The translations under genes and the position numbers were made by a program. Source: Flavobacterium hydatis (GTDB lineage Bacteria > Bacteroidota > Bacteroidia > Flavobacteriales > Flavobacteriaceae). From it: a stretch of DNA of 64,000 nt. Numbering within the stretch: the first letter of the stretch is position 1; the number at the start of each line of letters is the position of its first letter. The notes below the pieces were generated by a model, which searched no databases, had not been told where the DNA came from, and saw only the letters and a list, made by a program, of their open reading frames with translations. The stretch lies in NCBI RefSeq assembly GCF_000737695.1, contig NZ_JPRM01000009.1:38977-102976 (forward strand), read 5' to 3'. Shown piece after piece: positions 8,384-17,784 of this stretch.

Positions 8384-9445
8384 ATGGAAAAACTAATCCC
8401 TTTTACTATTAACGACTTAGCCAAAGTTACAAATCACAGAAGTGGCGAAATAAAATTTGGCGAAAAAATGATAATAGTCCCAAAAGGAGCTGACACAATT
8501 GAATTTCTTAAAAATTGCGAAGCAAAGTATGTCCTTTTAGGAATTCCAGAAGACATCGGAATACGCGCCAACTACGGAAGACCCGGGGCTGCATCTGCTT
8601 GGGATAGTGCCATAAAGAGTATTGCAAACATCCAGCACAATCGTTTTTGTAAAGGAAATCATATTATAGTTTTAGGGCAAATTGATGTGCAAAAAGAGAT
8701 GAAGGAAGTAGAACATCTTGACTTTAACGACATCGATGACCGATCAAAACTTAGCCAATTGGTAGAACGTGTAGACAAAGAAGTTTCTCACATTATATTT
8801 AACGTTATCAAAGCAGGAAAAATCCCAATTATCATAGGCGGAGGTCACAATAATGCCTATGGAAATATAAAAGGAACGGCTCTTGCAAAAGGAAAACCTA
8901 TAAATGCAGTTAACTTTGATGCGCATTCAGATTTCCGAATTCTGGAAGGGAGACATAGCGGAAATGGTTTTTCTTACGCTTACGAAGAAGGCTTCTTAAA
9001 AAAATACTTCATATTTGGTTTACACGAAAATTACACCTCTAAAAGTGTACTCGATATTATCAAAAAAATTGAAGATCGAGTTCGCTACAATACTTATGAC
9101 AGTGTAAAAATTAGAAAAGAAAAGGATTTTAATGCCGAAATGCAATTTTCTTTAGATTTTGTAAAAACTGATATCTTCGGGATCGAAATCGATTTGGATG
9201 CTATTCCTAATATTGCAAGTAGCGCCATGACTTTAAGCGGGTTTTCTATTGAAGAACTGCGCCAGTTTGTATCTTATTTTGGTCAACATAAAAATGCTGC
9301 TTATTTACATATTTGTGAAGGTGCTCCAGATTTAGGCGAAGAAAAAAACAATCATTTAATCGGAAAATTAATTGGTTATTTAGTTACAGATTTCATAAAA
9401 GCGAACTTTGAAAAAATCGAAATAAAAAGCTCAATAACTAAATAA
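8384..9445 (+). CDS. hutG: formimidoylglutamase (arginase/agmatinase superfamily)
   Basis: The ATG at 8384 gives 353 residues starting MEKLIPFTINDL; an in-frame TTG at 8363 would add seven residues but overlaps the A/T-rich promoter area. Ureohydrolase metal-binding motifs are visible: GGGHNN (residue ~150), NFDAHSDFR (Asp, His, Asp) and EIDLDAIP (two Asp). The family hydrolyses a guanidino or formimino group with two Mn2+; in the context of hutI the substrate is most likely N-formimidoyl-L-glutamate, giving glutamate and formamide (inference from neighbourhood). An arginase-like role cannot be excluded by motif alone. Confidence 0.85.
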   Translation: MEKLIPFTINDLAKVTNHRSGEIKFGEKMIIVPKGADTIEFLKNCEAKYVLLGIPEDIGIRANYGRPGAASAWDSAIKSIANIQHNRFCKGNHIIVLGQIDVQKEMKEVEHLDFNDIDDRSKLSQLVERVDKEVSHIIFNVIKAGKIPIIIGGGHNNAYGNIKGTALAKGKPINAVNFDAHSDFRILEGRHSGNGFSYAYEEGFLKKYFIFGLHENYTSKSVLDIIKKIEDRVRYNTYDSVKIRKEKDFNAEMQFSLDFVKTDIFGIEIDLDAIPNIASSAMTLSGFSIEELRQFVSYFGQHKNAAYLHICEGAPDLGEEKNNHLIGKLIGYLVTDFIKANFEKIEIKSSITK

Positions 9446-9480
9446 ACGCATATTCAAATAAACGATTAAGCGAATAAACC

Positions 9481-9488
9481 TATCTTTG
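9481..9488 (+). promoter_or_regulatory. candidate promoter -7 element of the helicase gene
   Basis: TATCTTTG matches TAnnTTTG and lies 44 bases before the ATG at 9533. The -33 TTG is not conserved. Confidence 0.45.
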
Positions 9489-9532
9489 CACAGAATTTTA
9501 GTAATTAAAACTAAATTCCTAATACCGAAAAT

Positions 9533-10786
9533 ATGTTATTCGAAGACTTATCACTTTCTAAAAGTATACAAAAAGCCGTATTTGAAGAAGGCTACACAAA
9601 CCCTACTCCTATCCAAGAGCAATCTATTCCGATTGTATTAGCAGGTAGAGATTTAATTGGGTGTGCCCAAACAGGTACTGGAAAAACTGCAGCATTTGCT
9701 ATTCCTATTATACATCAATTACACAGAATTGTAGGTTCATCTAAAAAAGCCAAACAAATCCGTGCACTTATAGTTACACCAACAAGAGAATTAGCGGTGC
9801 AAATTGGGCAAAGTTTTGAAACTTATGCAAAATACACCAACCTAACTCAACTTACAATATTTGGGGGAGTATCACAAAATCCGCAAGTAGATACGCTTAA
9901 AAACGGAGTAGACATTCTTGTGGCAACACCAGGAAGATTACTTGATTTACAAAAACAAGGATTTATAGATTTAGATCATTTACATGTTTTAGTACTAGAT
10001 GAAGCAGATCAAATGCTTGATATGGGTTTTATAAACGATGTAAAAAAGATTGTAAAACTTGCTCCAAAAAACAGACAAACCTTGTTATTCTCGGCTACAA
10101 TGCCAATTGCAATTCGTGAACTAGCCGAAATGTTCTTAAAAGATCCAGCAAAAGTAGAAGTTTCGCCAGTATCATCTACAGCCGAAAACGTAGAACAACG
10201 TGTTTATTTTGTTGAAAAAACAGAAAAAAGAAATCTTTTATATCATTTGATAAAAAATGAAGACTTATCGAATGTTTTGGTTTTCTCGAGAACAAAACAT
10301 GGAGCCGATAATGTTGTAAAAGCACTTAGAAAAAACAATATCGCTGCCGAAGCAATTCACGGTGATAAATCTCAAAATGCAAGACAACGTGTTCTTGATG
10401 CTTTTAAAAACAAAGAAGTTGGAGTACTTGTAGCTACAGATATTGCTGCACGTGGTATTGACATTGACCAATTACCATTCGTAATTAATTTCGACTTACC
10501 AAATATTCCTGAAACTTACGTACACCGAATTGGTAGAACGGGGCGTGCAGGAAATGGCGGAATTGCAATTTCTTTTTGTAGTAAAGACGAACACGGATAT
10601 TGGAAAGATATACAAAAACTAATAAAAGTTGATGTAAAAACCGTAAGCGATCATCCGTACCAATGGCATGCAGGAAGTCCTGAAGCAGCAGCGACAGCAA
10701 AGCCTAAAAACTCAAACAGAAGTGGCGGAGCACATAAATCGAGAAAATCAAACGCATCCAAACAAAACAAAAAACGTTGGTACTAA
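9533..10786 (+). CDS. DEAD-box RNA helicase, RhlE-like
   Basis: The 417-residue protein shows the complete SF2 DEAD-box core: Q motif ([14 protein letters not shown]), motif I AQTGTGKT, Ia PTRELA, Ib [60 protein letters not shown] and [11 protein letters not shown] short basic tail rich in Ser, Lys and Arg (from residue ~385) probably adds RNA affinity, as in RhlE proteins. Known role: ATP-dependent RNA unwinding in ribosome assembly or cold adaptation. It is monocistronic, with a candidate promoter at 9481 and a hairpin at 10811. Confidence 0.92.
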   Translation: MLFEDLSLSKSIQKAVFEEGYTNPTPIQEQSIPIVLAGRDLIGCAQTGTGKTAAFAIPIIHQLHRIVGSSKKAKQIRALIVTPTRELAVQIGQSFETYAKYTNLTQLTIFGGVSQNPQVDTLKNGVDILVATPGRLLDLQKQGFIDLDHLHVLVLDEADQMLDMGFINDVKKIVKLAPKNRQTLLFSATMPIAIRELAEMFLKDPAKVEVSPVSSTAENVEQRVYFVEKTEKRNLLYHLIKNEDLSNVLVFSRTKHGADNVVKALRKNNIAAEAIHGDKSQNARQRVLDAFKNKEVGVLVATDIAARGIDIDQLPFVINFDLPNIPETYVHRIGRTGRAGNGGIAISFCSKDEHGYWKDIQKLIKVDVKTVSDHPYQWHAGSPEAAATAKPKNSNRSGGAHKSRKSNASKQNKKRWY

Positions 10787-10810
10787 TCCTATCACGTAAA
10801 CATAAAAGCT

Positions 10811-10850
10811 AAACTCGAATTTTATCAATTCGTTCATGAAATTCGAGTTT
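10811..10850. terminator. terminator between the helicase and the hybrid kinase
   Basis: Arms AAACTCGAATTT and AAATTCGAGTTT flank a 16-base loop between two convergent genes; the right arm abuts the kinase stop codon. The T-run on the plus strand is short, so strength is uncertain. Confidence 0.6.
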
Positions 10851-13084
10851 TAAATCAATCTAGATTCAAACGTTGGCATAGCGCCAACGTTTTCTGTTTC
10901 TACAATAAGGCAATTTATAATTTTGAATAATTTTACCGATTCAAAAGGCTTAATTATAATATCATTTATTCCGGCAGAAATCGCTTCATCCGTAATTTCA
11001 TCCTTATCAAAAGCAGTTAATGCCACAATAGGCGTTTTTATGCCTTTTAAGCGTATTTTTCTAGTTGTTTCGAATCCATTCATCATTGGCATGTTAATAT
11101 CCATTAAAACCACATCAAAAGATTCCGTATCCAATATTTCTAAAGCAGCAAACCCATCATCTACAACAGTACAACTATAATTGTTTTTTTCGATAATTTT
11201 TTTGGTAACAAGCTGGTTAATTCGGTTATCCTCAACAACCAAAACCCTGAACACCTGATTAGAAGTTAAATCAACCTGAATTTCATTAATTATGCTTTTG
11301 GTTTTCTCAGGATCATACTCAAAAGCTATAGTAAACGTAAATGTAGTTCCTTCCCCAACATTACTTTCTAATGAAATCGAACTACCAAACAATCCTAATA
11401 ATCGTTTTACAATAGTTAATCCTAAACCTGTTCCCTGATAATCTTGTTCGTTGCGACCAACCTGAACAAACTTCTCGAAAATCTTATCCTGATCAGGAAC
11501 GGCAATTCCCATTCCGGTATCTTTTACCTGAAACTCAATATAATGTTCCTTACCAGCAACTTTAACCAAATTTGCAATAATAAATACTTCGCCTCTTTTA
11601 GTAAATTTTAAAGCATTACTAACCAAATTCATTAATATTTGAGCAAGTCTTAACTTATCACCAATTAAATATTCAGGAATATCCGAATCGATAATTACCG
11701 TAATATAATTGTTGTTTTTTTGAGATAAAAAAGACAAAGAGTTCTTTATCATATTAATCTCATCAGATATATTAAAAGTTAAACTCTCGAGAACAACTTT
11801 ATTTTCTTCAATTTTGTTGATTTGCAGAATATCATTAACCAAGGATAATAAATATCTAGCCGAGAATTTTAGAGAGCTTAAATGCTGACTTCTTGCAAGC
11901 TCTTTATGTTCCTCTAGCAACATATTAGTTATACCCACAACGCCATAAAGTGGCGTTCGTAATTCATGACTAATGGTAGATATAAATTGAGTTTTAAGTA
12001 CCGAAGCCTCTTCTGCCTGCTCTTTGGCTTTTATTAATTCCTCATTTGTAAACAATAACTGCGCATTCGTTCTCTTTTTAAAAACAACGTTTTTGTATAA
12101 CGTAACTATCAGAATAAGAAAAATACAAGAGGTTAAAACAAATAGTAAAACAATAATCCTAGACTTTCTTAAATCCTGATATTGAACCCCTTTTTCAATT
12201 TCAATTTTTCCAATCTGCCTTTTATACTCATCCAGTTCCAGATTAAAACCTGCCTTTTCTGCACTTTTTAATTTACGTTCATTATAAAGAATTTCCTTAA
12301 CCGAATTGTGCTTAATAATATTTTGATAAGCTTGCTTATAATCACCTATTTTATTCAAGAACTTAGAATATTCAAGATAAGAATTCAATAAATCAGATTT
12401 TTCAGTTCCCGCTTGACCTTCCTTAATTGCCTGAATAAAATATGCCGAAGCTTTATCGTTATCTCCGATATGAGAATAATACATTCCGTTAAGCAAATTA
12501 AAGGCTACAATTGTAGATTCGCTAGGATGATCCTCATGATGCTCATTTATATATTTAAAATAAGGCAATGCCAATGAAAACTCTCCAATATCAAAATAAG
12601 CCCAGGTAATATTTAAATTAATCAAATAAACAAGATCAGTATCATTTTCTTTCTTACTGTAATCGAGTGATTTTTTATAATACTCGATTCCTTTTTCATA
12701 TTGCTTTTTCTCAAAACAATACATATTGCCTAAGTTATTATTAATTCTGTTTTTTAAAATATTGTTAGTTGTTTTATTGGCGAAGGATAATGCCTTTTTA
12801 TAGTAGAATATTGCTTTGTCAAATTCCGAAAACTCATTGTAATTTGCAGCAATGATATTGTATGAAACAGCTATTAGGTTATTGTTTTTAGCTATTAATG
12901 CTTGTTGTAAAACTATTCTGGAAACGATTAATGATTTTTCAAAATCAGATTCTTTCAAATATTTAAGCGCTTTATCTGCTGTTCTTGTGATATCTTGTTC
13001 TGTTGGTAAATCTGTCTTAGCAATTACAGGCTTTACAAAACAAATCAGCAAAAATAACGATAAAACAATCCGAATCTTAAACAT
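10850..13084 (-). CDS. TPR-containing hybrid sensor histidine kinase
   Basis: A 744-residue multidomain sensor. Order: signal peptide (residues 1-22), about six TPR-like helical repeats (30-290, for example AIFYYKKALSFA and GIEYYKKSLDYS), a short coiled coil, a transmembrane helix (~312-332), HisKA with SHELRTP and the phosphoacceptor His at residue 373, HATPase with NLVSNALKF, DTGMGIA and GTGLGLTIV, then a C-terminal receiver with EDN, phosphoacceptor Asp662 (LMDINMP) and KPF. The periplasmic TPR region probably senses a protein or peptide. No response regulator lies next to it, so the receiver domain is either the output or relays to a distant partner. Confidence 0.92.
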   Translation of the reverse strand: MFKIRIVLSLFLLICFVKPVIAKTDLPTEQDITRTADKALKYLKESDFEKSLIVSRIVLQQALIAKNNNLIAVSYNIIAANYNEFSEFDKAIFYYKKALSFANKTTNNILKNRINNNLGNMYCFEKKQYEKGIEYYKKSLDYSKKENDTDLVYLINLNITWAYFDIGEFSLALPYFKYINEHHEDHPSESTIVAFNLLNGMYYSHIGDNDKASAYFIQAIKEGQAGTEKSDLLNSYLEYSKFLNKIGDYKQAYQNIIKHNSVKEILYNERKLKSAEKAGFNLELDEYKRQIGKIEIEKGVQYQDLRKSRIIVLLFVLTSCIFLILIVTLYKNVVFKKRTNAQLLFTNEELIKAKEQAEEASVLKTQFISTISHELRTPLYGVVGITNMLLEEHKELARSQHLSSLKFSARYLLSLVNDILQINKIEENKVVLESLTFNISDEINMIKNSLSFLSQKNNNYITVIIDSDIPEYLIGDKLRLAQILMNLVSNALKFTKRGEVFIIANLVKVAGKEHYIEFQVKDTGMGIAVPDQDKIFEKFVQVGRNEQDYQGTGLGLTIVKRLLGLFGSSISLESNVGEGTTFTFTIAFEYDPEKTKSIINEIQVDLTSNQVFRVLVVEDNRINQLVTKKIIEKNNYSCTVVDDGFAALEILDTESFDVVLMDINMPMMNGFETTRKIRLKGIKTPIVALTAFDKDEITDEAISAGINDIIIKPFESVKLFKIINCLIVETENVGAMPTFESRLI

Positions 13085-13103
13085 AAATTAACTATAGTTT
13101 TAT

Positions 13104-13111
13104 CAAATATA
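13104..13111 (-). promoter_or_regulatory. candidate -7 element of the hybrid kinase gene
   Basis: TATATTTG on the minus strand is an exact TAnnTTTG match 20 bases upstream of the ATG at 13084, implying a very short leader. Confidence 0.45.
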
Positions 13112-13126
13112 CATTTAAAAATAAAA

Positions 13127-13162
13127 AAGGAGTTGTATTTTATAAATAAAATACAACTCCTT
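13127..13162. terminator. hairpin between the kinase and the symporter gene
   Basis: AAGGAGTTGTATTTTA and its near-perfect inverse (13127-13162) form a long stem downstream of the symporter stop at 13249 on the minus strand, with a T-run there (TTTTTT after AACTCC...). Confidence 0.75.
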
Positions 13163-13248
13163 ATAATATATTTTGAATAAAAAAGAATACAAATTACTCT
13201 TGCAAATAGTACTCTTTTTTAACTATCTCGTTATTAAGATTTCTGCCC

Positions 13249-14544
13249 TTAATTATTAGAATCTACTGCATCAAAATTCATCTCTTTTCCATCTTCCCAT
13301 TTTCCTACTACCGATGTAGCAAGTGCATTACCTAATACGTTTGTAGCACTACGGAACATATCGCAAAAATGGTCAATTGGCAAAATTATAGCAATACCTT
13401 CTATAGGAATGTCAAACATACCACATGTTGCAGCAACAACAACTAAACTAGCTCTTGGTACACCTGCAATACCTTTACTGGTTAACATTAAAACCAAAAG
13501 CATAACCATTTGAGTTCCTATATCTAAATGTACTCCGTAGAATTGAGCAATAAATATACTAGCAAAAGTCATGTACATCATACTACCATCAAGGTTAAAA
13601 GAATAACCTAAAGGCAACATAAATGAAACTATTTTATCTTTTACTCCAAATTCTTCCAGCTCTTCTGTTAATTTAGGAAAAACAGCCTCACTACTTGTTG
13701 TACCAAAAGCAATCGCTACAGGACCAGTAATACGTCTTAATAATTCAGTCATTCTTCCTTTAAGGAAAATATAACCTACTACAATTAGAACTACCCATAA
13801 AGTACTTATACCAATTAAGAATGATCCAAAGAATTTAAAATACGTAATCAACAATTCCTCAGCATCTCTTACTGCAAACACTCCTGCAATGGCTCCGAAA
13901 ACTCCAATTGGAGCAAAGTTCATTACATAGTTTACCATTTTAAGAACGATATGCGACATTTTATCCAGCGCATTAATAACAGGTTTTACACTCGTTCCTA
14001 ATGAAGCTGCCGCTAATCCGAAGAAAATTGAAAATATTACAATTTGCAAAATTTCATTGGTAGCCATTGCTTCAAAAATACTTTTAGGAACAATATGTGC
14101 AATAAAATTCTCAAAAGATAATGATTGTGTTTTAGCCGTTACCTCACTTGCAGCCGACATATCTACGTGGTCTAATTTTAAACCTACTCCTGGTTGCAAA
14201 ATATTTATATAGAATAAACCAATTAGTAACGATATAAAAGAAGCGGTAAAAAACCAAGCTAATGCTTTTCCTCCAATTCTTCCTACTGTTTTTATATCTC
14301 CCAGTTTAGCAATACCTACAACCAAAGTAGTAAATACTAAAGGCGAAATAATCATCTGAACCAAACGAATAAAAATAGTCGCCAGCATCTTTATTTTATT
14401 ACTAAACTCTACTGCCGCATCATGCGAAATATAATTATGTAATATAATACCTAATGTCGCGCCAAGAAACATTGCAATAAGAATTTGCCCCGTTAAGCCT
14501 CTGAAAAAAGATTTTTTTTTGATTTCTGTATTATTGTTCATCAA
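13249..14544 (-). CDS. dicarboxylate/amino acid:cation symporter (DAACS, GltP/DctA type)
   Basis: The 431-residue protein has about eight hydrophobic helices and the two re-entrant loops of this family. FGTTSSEAVFPKL is the serine-rich HP1 loop; NLDGSMMYMTFASIFIAQ is the NMDGT-like metal/substrate motif in helix 7; TSKGIAGVPRASLVVVAATC is HP2. The helix-8 stretch IDHFCDMFRSATNVLGNALA holds the Asp and Asn that coordinate the substrate. The family imports glutamate, aspartate or C4-dicarboxylates with H+ or Na+. Which substrate is used here is not readable. It stands alone between the kinase and aroC. Confidence 0.9.
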   Translation of the reverse strand: MMNNNTEIKKKSFFRGLTGQILIAMFLGATLGIILHNYISHDAAVEFSNKIKMLATIFIRLVQMIISPLVFTTLVVGIAKLGDIKTVGRIGGKALAWFFTASFISLLIGLFYINILQPGVGLKLDHVDMSAASEVTAKTQSLSFENFIAHIVPKSIFEAMATNEILQIVIFSIFFGLAAASLGTSVKPVINALDKMSHIVLKMVNYVMNFAPIGVFGAIAGVFAVRDAEELLITYFKFFGSFLIGISTLWVVLIVVGYIFLKGRMTELLRRITGPVAIAFGTTSSEAVFPKLTEELEEFGVKDKIVSFMLPLGYSFNLDGSMMYMTFASIFIAQFYGVHLDIGTQMVMLLVLMLTSKGIAGVPRASLVVVAATCGMFDIPIEGIAIILPIDHFCDMFRSATNVLGNALATSVVGKWEDGKEMNFDAVDSNN

Positions 14545-14599
14545 GTGTTTTTTGTATTATTAATTAAATATAAGACGCTCGCATGTCTTACGTATCTCT

Positions 14600-15658
14600 C
14601 TAATATGTTTTATTTATCAAATGGAAATCTGCAAGAACAATTGCAGCCATAGCTTCTACAATTGGTACAGCACGAGGAACCACACATGGATCATGGCGTC
14701 CTTTACCAGTCATAGGTGTAATATTTCCTTTGTTATCCAATGAATCCTGAGTTTGCATAATTGTTGCAACAGGTTTAAAAGCAACTCTAAAATAAATATC
14801 CATTCCGTTACTAATTCCACCTTGGATACCTCCAGAAAGATTAGTTTTAGTAGTTCCGTCAGGATTATATAAATCGTTATGTTCGCTACCTTTCATTTCA
14901 GAACCAGAAAAACCACTACCATATTCAAAACCTTTTACAGCATTGATAGAAAGCATTGCTTTTCCTAATTCGGCATGTAATTTATCAAAAACAGGCTCTC
15001 CTAAACCTACAGGCACGTTTTGAATCACACAAGATACAACACCGCCTACAGTATCGCCTTGTTTTCTTATATCCCTAATATATTCTTCCATAGTTTCAGC
15101 TGCAGCTTCATCTGGACAACGAACTGGGTTGCTTTCTGTTTTAGAGAAATCTAATTCCTGATACGGCGTATTTAAATGAATTGGACCTACAGACGAAACG
15201 TAGGCATTGATTTTAATAGTAGGTAACATTTGTTTTGCAATTGCACCAGCAACAACTCTACTGGCAGTTTCGCGGGCAGAGCTACGACCTCCCCCACGGT
15301 AATCGCGAAAACCATATTTTTTGTCATAAACATAATCAGCATGACTAGGTCTGTAATTATCTTTTATATGCGAATAATCATCTGACTTTTGATTTGTGTT
15401 CGGAATAATAAAACCAATTGGAGTACCAGTGGTTTTTCCTTCAAAAACTCCAGATAAAAATTGTACATCATCTGGTTCCTTCCGTTGGGTTACTATTGCA
15501 GACTGCCCAGGTTTTCTTCTAGACATTTCAAACTGAATCGCTTCAAGATCTAGTGTTATTCCCGATGGACAACCATCAATAATTCCGCCTAAAGCTTCCC
15601 CATGTGACTCTCCAAATGTTGTAATTTTAAATAGTGTTCCGTAGCTATTTCCCGCCAT
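14600..15658 (-). CDS. aroC: chorismate synthase
   Basis: The 352-residue protein carries all three chorismate synthase signatures: [18 protein letters not shown] near the N terminus, the [15 protein letters not shown] and [19 protein letters not shown] block, and the C-terminal [17 protein letters not shown] region with the conserved His/Asp. It converts 5-enolpyruvylshikimate-3-phosphate to chorismate using reduced FMN, the last common step of aromatic amino-acid synthesis. It is a single gene, with an exact TAnnTTTG element 17 bases upstream of the ATG. Confidence 0.97.
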   Translation of the reverse strand: MAGNSYGTLFKITTFGESHGEALGGIIDGCPSGITLDLEAIQFEMSRRKPGQSAIVTQRKEPDDVQFLSGVFEGKTTGTPIGFIIPNTNQKSDDYSHIKDNYRPSHADYVYDKKYGFRDYRGGGRSSARETASRVVAGAIAKQMLPTIKINAYVSSVGPIHLNTPYQELDFSKTESNPVRCPDEAAAETMEEYIRDIRKQGDTVGGVVSCVIQNVPVGLGEPVFDKLHAELGKAMLSINAVKGFEYGSGFSGSEMKGSEHNDLYNPDGTTKTNLSGGIQGGISNGMDIYFRVAFKPVATIMQTQDSLDNKGNITPMTGKGRHDPCVVPRAVPIVEAMAAIVLADFHLINKTY

Positions 15659-15674
15659 TGTAATTAGTTTTGAG

Positions 15675-15682
15675 CAAATGTA
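15675..15682 (-). promoter_or_regulatory. candidate -7 element of aroC
   Basis: TACATTTG on the minus strand matches TAnnTTTG; its end is 16 bases before the aroC ATG. Confidence 0.4.
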
Positions 15683-15847
15683 AGTTTTATGAATTAAATT
15701 AAAAAATTTTAAATTGGTATTATTATCTAAAGGTTAACTTGCATTATCGTCACGATTTCTTAAAATTGAAGAACAATTGATAACTATTTATTAAAAACAA
15801 ATCATCAGCAGATTCTTTAAATTTGTTAAACACCAAATCAAAAACAA

Positions 15848-16672
15848 TTGAAAAAAAGAAATGTTGAAGTTGTAGTAATATCAGATGTTCATTTAGGAAC
15901 TTACGGAAGCCATGCCAAAGAGCTAAGCAACTACTTATCAAGCATTAAACCAAAAATTTTAGTATTAAATGGCGACATAATTGATGCATGGCAATTTAGG
16001 AGATCTTACTTTCCGAAATCTCATTTAAAGGTAATTCAGAAAATTATTGGCTTTGCTTCCAAAGGAACTAAAGTGTATTATGTAACAGGTAATCACGATG
16101 AAATCCTAAGAAAATTCAGCGAAATGACTATGGGAAGTTTTGCCTTAGTCGATAAATTAATTCTCGAATTAGATAATAAAAAAGCTTGGATTTTTCACGG
16201 AGATGTATTCGATGCCTCTGTACAACACTCAAAATGGATCGCAAAACTAGGCGGAATAGGTTATGATTACCTCATTTTAACCAATAGATTTATAAACTGG
16301 TGTCTATCAAAAGTAGACAGAGAACCTTATTCTTTTTCAAAAAAGATAAAAGCTAGTGTAAAGAAAGCTGTCAAACATATATCCGATTTCGAAACTACAG
16401 CAACAGATTTAGCCATCGAAAAAAAATACGATTACGTAATTTGCGGACATATTCATGAACCAAAAATTGAAAAAAAAGAAAACAAAAACGGATCAACACT
16501 TTATCTAAATTCAGGCGATTGGATAGAAAATCTAACTGCATTAGAATACCATAAAAAACGATGGAAATTATTTCATTACTCCCAGATGAATTTCACCGAA
16601 GAAGAAAATCTCTTTGAAATGGAAGATAGCCTAAGCGGACAATTAATCGCATCTCGTTTTATCCCTAAATAA
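15848..16672 (+). CDS. metallophosphoesterase, LpxH-like (UDP-2,3-diacylglucosamine hydrolase type)
   Basis: The 274-residue calcineurin-like phosphoesterase has SDVHLG (residues ~10-15), LNGDIIDAW, VTGNHDE and CGHIHEPKIE in the expected order, giving the full di-metal site. Family members near this length with NGDIIDAWQF hydrolyse UDP-2,3-diacylglucosamine to lipid X in lipid A synthesis; that specific substrate is inference. The first codon is TTG (15848); no ATG lies nearby in frame that keeps the DVHLG strand intact. It is monocistronic, divergent from aroC. Confidence 0.85.
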   Translation: MKKRNVEVVVISDVHLGTYGSHAKELSNYLSSIKPKILVLNGDIIDAWQFRRSYFPKSHLKVIQKIIGFASKGTKVYYVTGNHDEILRKFSEMTMGSFALVDKLILELDNKKAWIFHGDVFDASVQHSKWIAKLGGIGYDYLILTNRFINWCLSKVDREPYSFSKKIKASVKKAVKHISDFETTATDLAIEKKYDYVICGHIHEPKIEKKENKNGSTLYLNSGDWIENLTALEYHKKRWKLFHYSQMNFTEEENLFEMEDSLSGQLIASRFIPK

Positions 16673-16772
16673 ACCTAACACGACTTTTATCAAGTATAAT
16701 TTGACAAAGTAAAAATGTGAATTATGAAACATTTAATATAATTTCTATAATTTTAACATTTTGTTTATACAA

Positions 16773-16780
16773 TAACTTTG
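16773..16780 (+). promoter_or_regulatory. candidate -7 element of the small outer-membrane protein gene
   Basis: TAACTTTG matches TAnnTTTG and lies 20 bases upstream of the ATG at 16801. Confidence 0.45.
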
Positions 16781-16800
16781 TTTAAATAAATACTTACTAT

Positions 16801-17286
16801 ATGAGAAAAATAATTTTGTCAGCTATTATGTTGCTAGGATTAGCATTTACTGCACAAGCACAAGACATTTCTAAAAATGCATTAGGATTACGTTTAGGTG
16901 ATAACCACGGATTTGGAGGAGAGATATCTTACCAAAGAGCATTATCTAAAAACAATAGAATTGAAGCCGATTTAGGCTGGAGAAATAGCAACGATGTAGA
17001 TGCTTTTAAATTAGTAGGTCTATACCAATGGGTATGGAACATAGATCAAGGTTTTAACTGGTACGCAGGTGTCGGTGGTGGTATCGGCAGCTGGGATCAT
17101 GATTACCATGGATATAGAGACAGCGGAACTTTTGTATTTGCTGCTGGAGATATAGGTATTGAGTACGGATTTAAAGAAGTGCCAATCTTACTTTCGTTAG
17201 ATGCAAGACCAGAAATAGGTTCTGGATATTACGATGATGATAATTTTGGATTTGATATCGGTTTAGGAATCAAATTTCAATTTTAA
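16801..17286 (+). CDS. small outer-membrane beta-barrel protein
   Basis: A 161-residue protein with a typical signal peptide ending LAFTAQA. The mature part alternates hydrophobic and polar residues with aromatic girdles and ends in GLGIKFQF; a terminal aromatic Phe is the usual C-terminal beta-signal for BAM-dependent insertion. Its length fits an eight-stranded barrel like OmpW/OmpX-type proteins. Loops are rich in Gly, Asp and Tyr. Function unknown; such barrels are often structural or stress-related. Confidence 0.75.
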   Translation: MRKIILSAIMLLGLAFTAQAQDISKNALGLRLGDNHGFGGEISYQRALSKNNRIEADLGWRNSNDVDAFKLVGLYQWVWNIDQGFNWYAGVGGGIGSWDHDYHGYRDSGTFVFAAGDIGIEYGFKEVPILLSLDARPEIGSGYYDDDNFGFDIGLGIKFQF

Positions 17287-17301
17287 TAAAATGTATTTAT
17301 A

Positions 17302-17335
17302 AAAAATCCTGTCATTGTTAATGACAGGATTTTTT
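17302..17335. terminator. bidirectional terminator
   Basis: AAAAATCCTGTCATT pairs with AATGACAGGATTTTT across a three-base loop between two convergent genes (16801 gene and 17336 gene). T-runs occur on both strands. Confidence 0.85.
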
Positions 17336-17761
17336 TTATTTAATGATAATTTCCTTTTTCGAATTTATTTTTACCACCGCATAAGGATAAGTAATTACTT
17401 GCATTACCATGCTATCAGGAGCAGGAGCAGTTTCTTTAACCGTTATGATGATATTCTTATCTGTTTCCTCTACTTTTTCAACACCTATAGAATAACCTCC
17501 GGTATTTTTCTCTCCCATATTCAAGACAATATAATTTGCCTTTTTTACATCCTCTTCTTTTATTTTCCCTTTTAAACTCTCATCGCTCGTAAGCATCTTG
17601 ATTTCGTTAGGTTCGCTCAATATTTCAAAAAAATGAATATTTCCACCACCATCACTTTGCTGAGTCAATACCTCATAAAGAGCACTATTTTTATCTCCAG
17701 ATTTTGTTGCCCCACAAGAAATAGCAAAAACAGAAACAAACAATACTAGCAACTTTTTCAT
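17336..17761 (-). CDS. PrcB-like domain lipoprotein
   Basis: The 141-residue product has a lipoprotein signal with lipobox AISC (Cys ~17). After a ~50-residue linker, the C-terminal stretch YIVLNMGEKNTGGYSIG, a KNIIITVKE strand and PYAVVKI resemble the C-terminal domain of PrcB, a subunit of the Treponema dentilisin protease complex; the same domain is found alone in many Bacteroidota lipoproteins. Its function there is unknown. Its stop codon lies immediately beside the terminator at 17302. The gene precedes nothing in the same operon except possibly bshA upstream, 23 bases away on the same strand, which could make them a transcript. Confidence 0.75.
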   Translation of the reverse strand: MKKLLVLFVSVFAISCGATKSGDKNSALYEVLTQQSDGGGNIHFFEILSEPNEIKMLTSDESLKGKIKEEDVKKANYIVLNMGEKNTGGYSIGVEKVEETDKNIIITVKETAPAPDSMVMQVITYPYAVVKINSKKEIIIK

Positions 17762-17784
17762 TGTTAATCTTTTAAATTAATATT

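Noticed and set aside
10923..11180. Plus-strand frames opposite the hybrid kinase and other large genes (also 12852, 34081, 53736)
   Set aside because: They are antisense shadows with no start context or family features.
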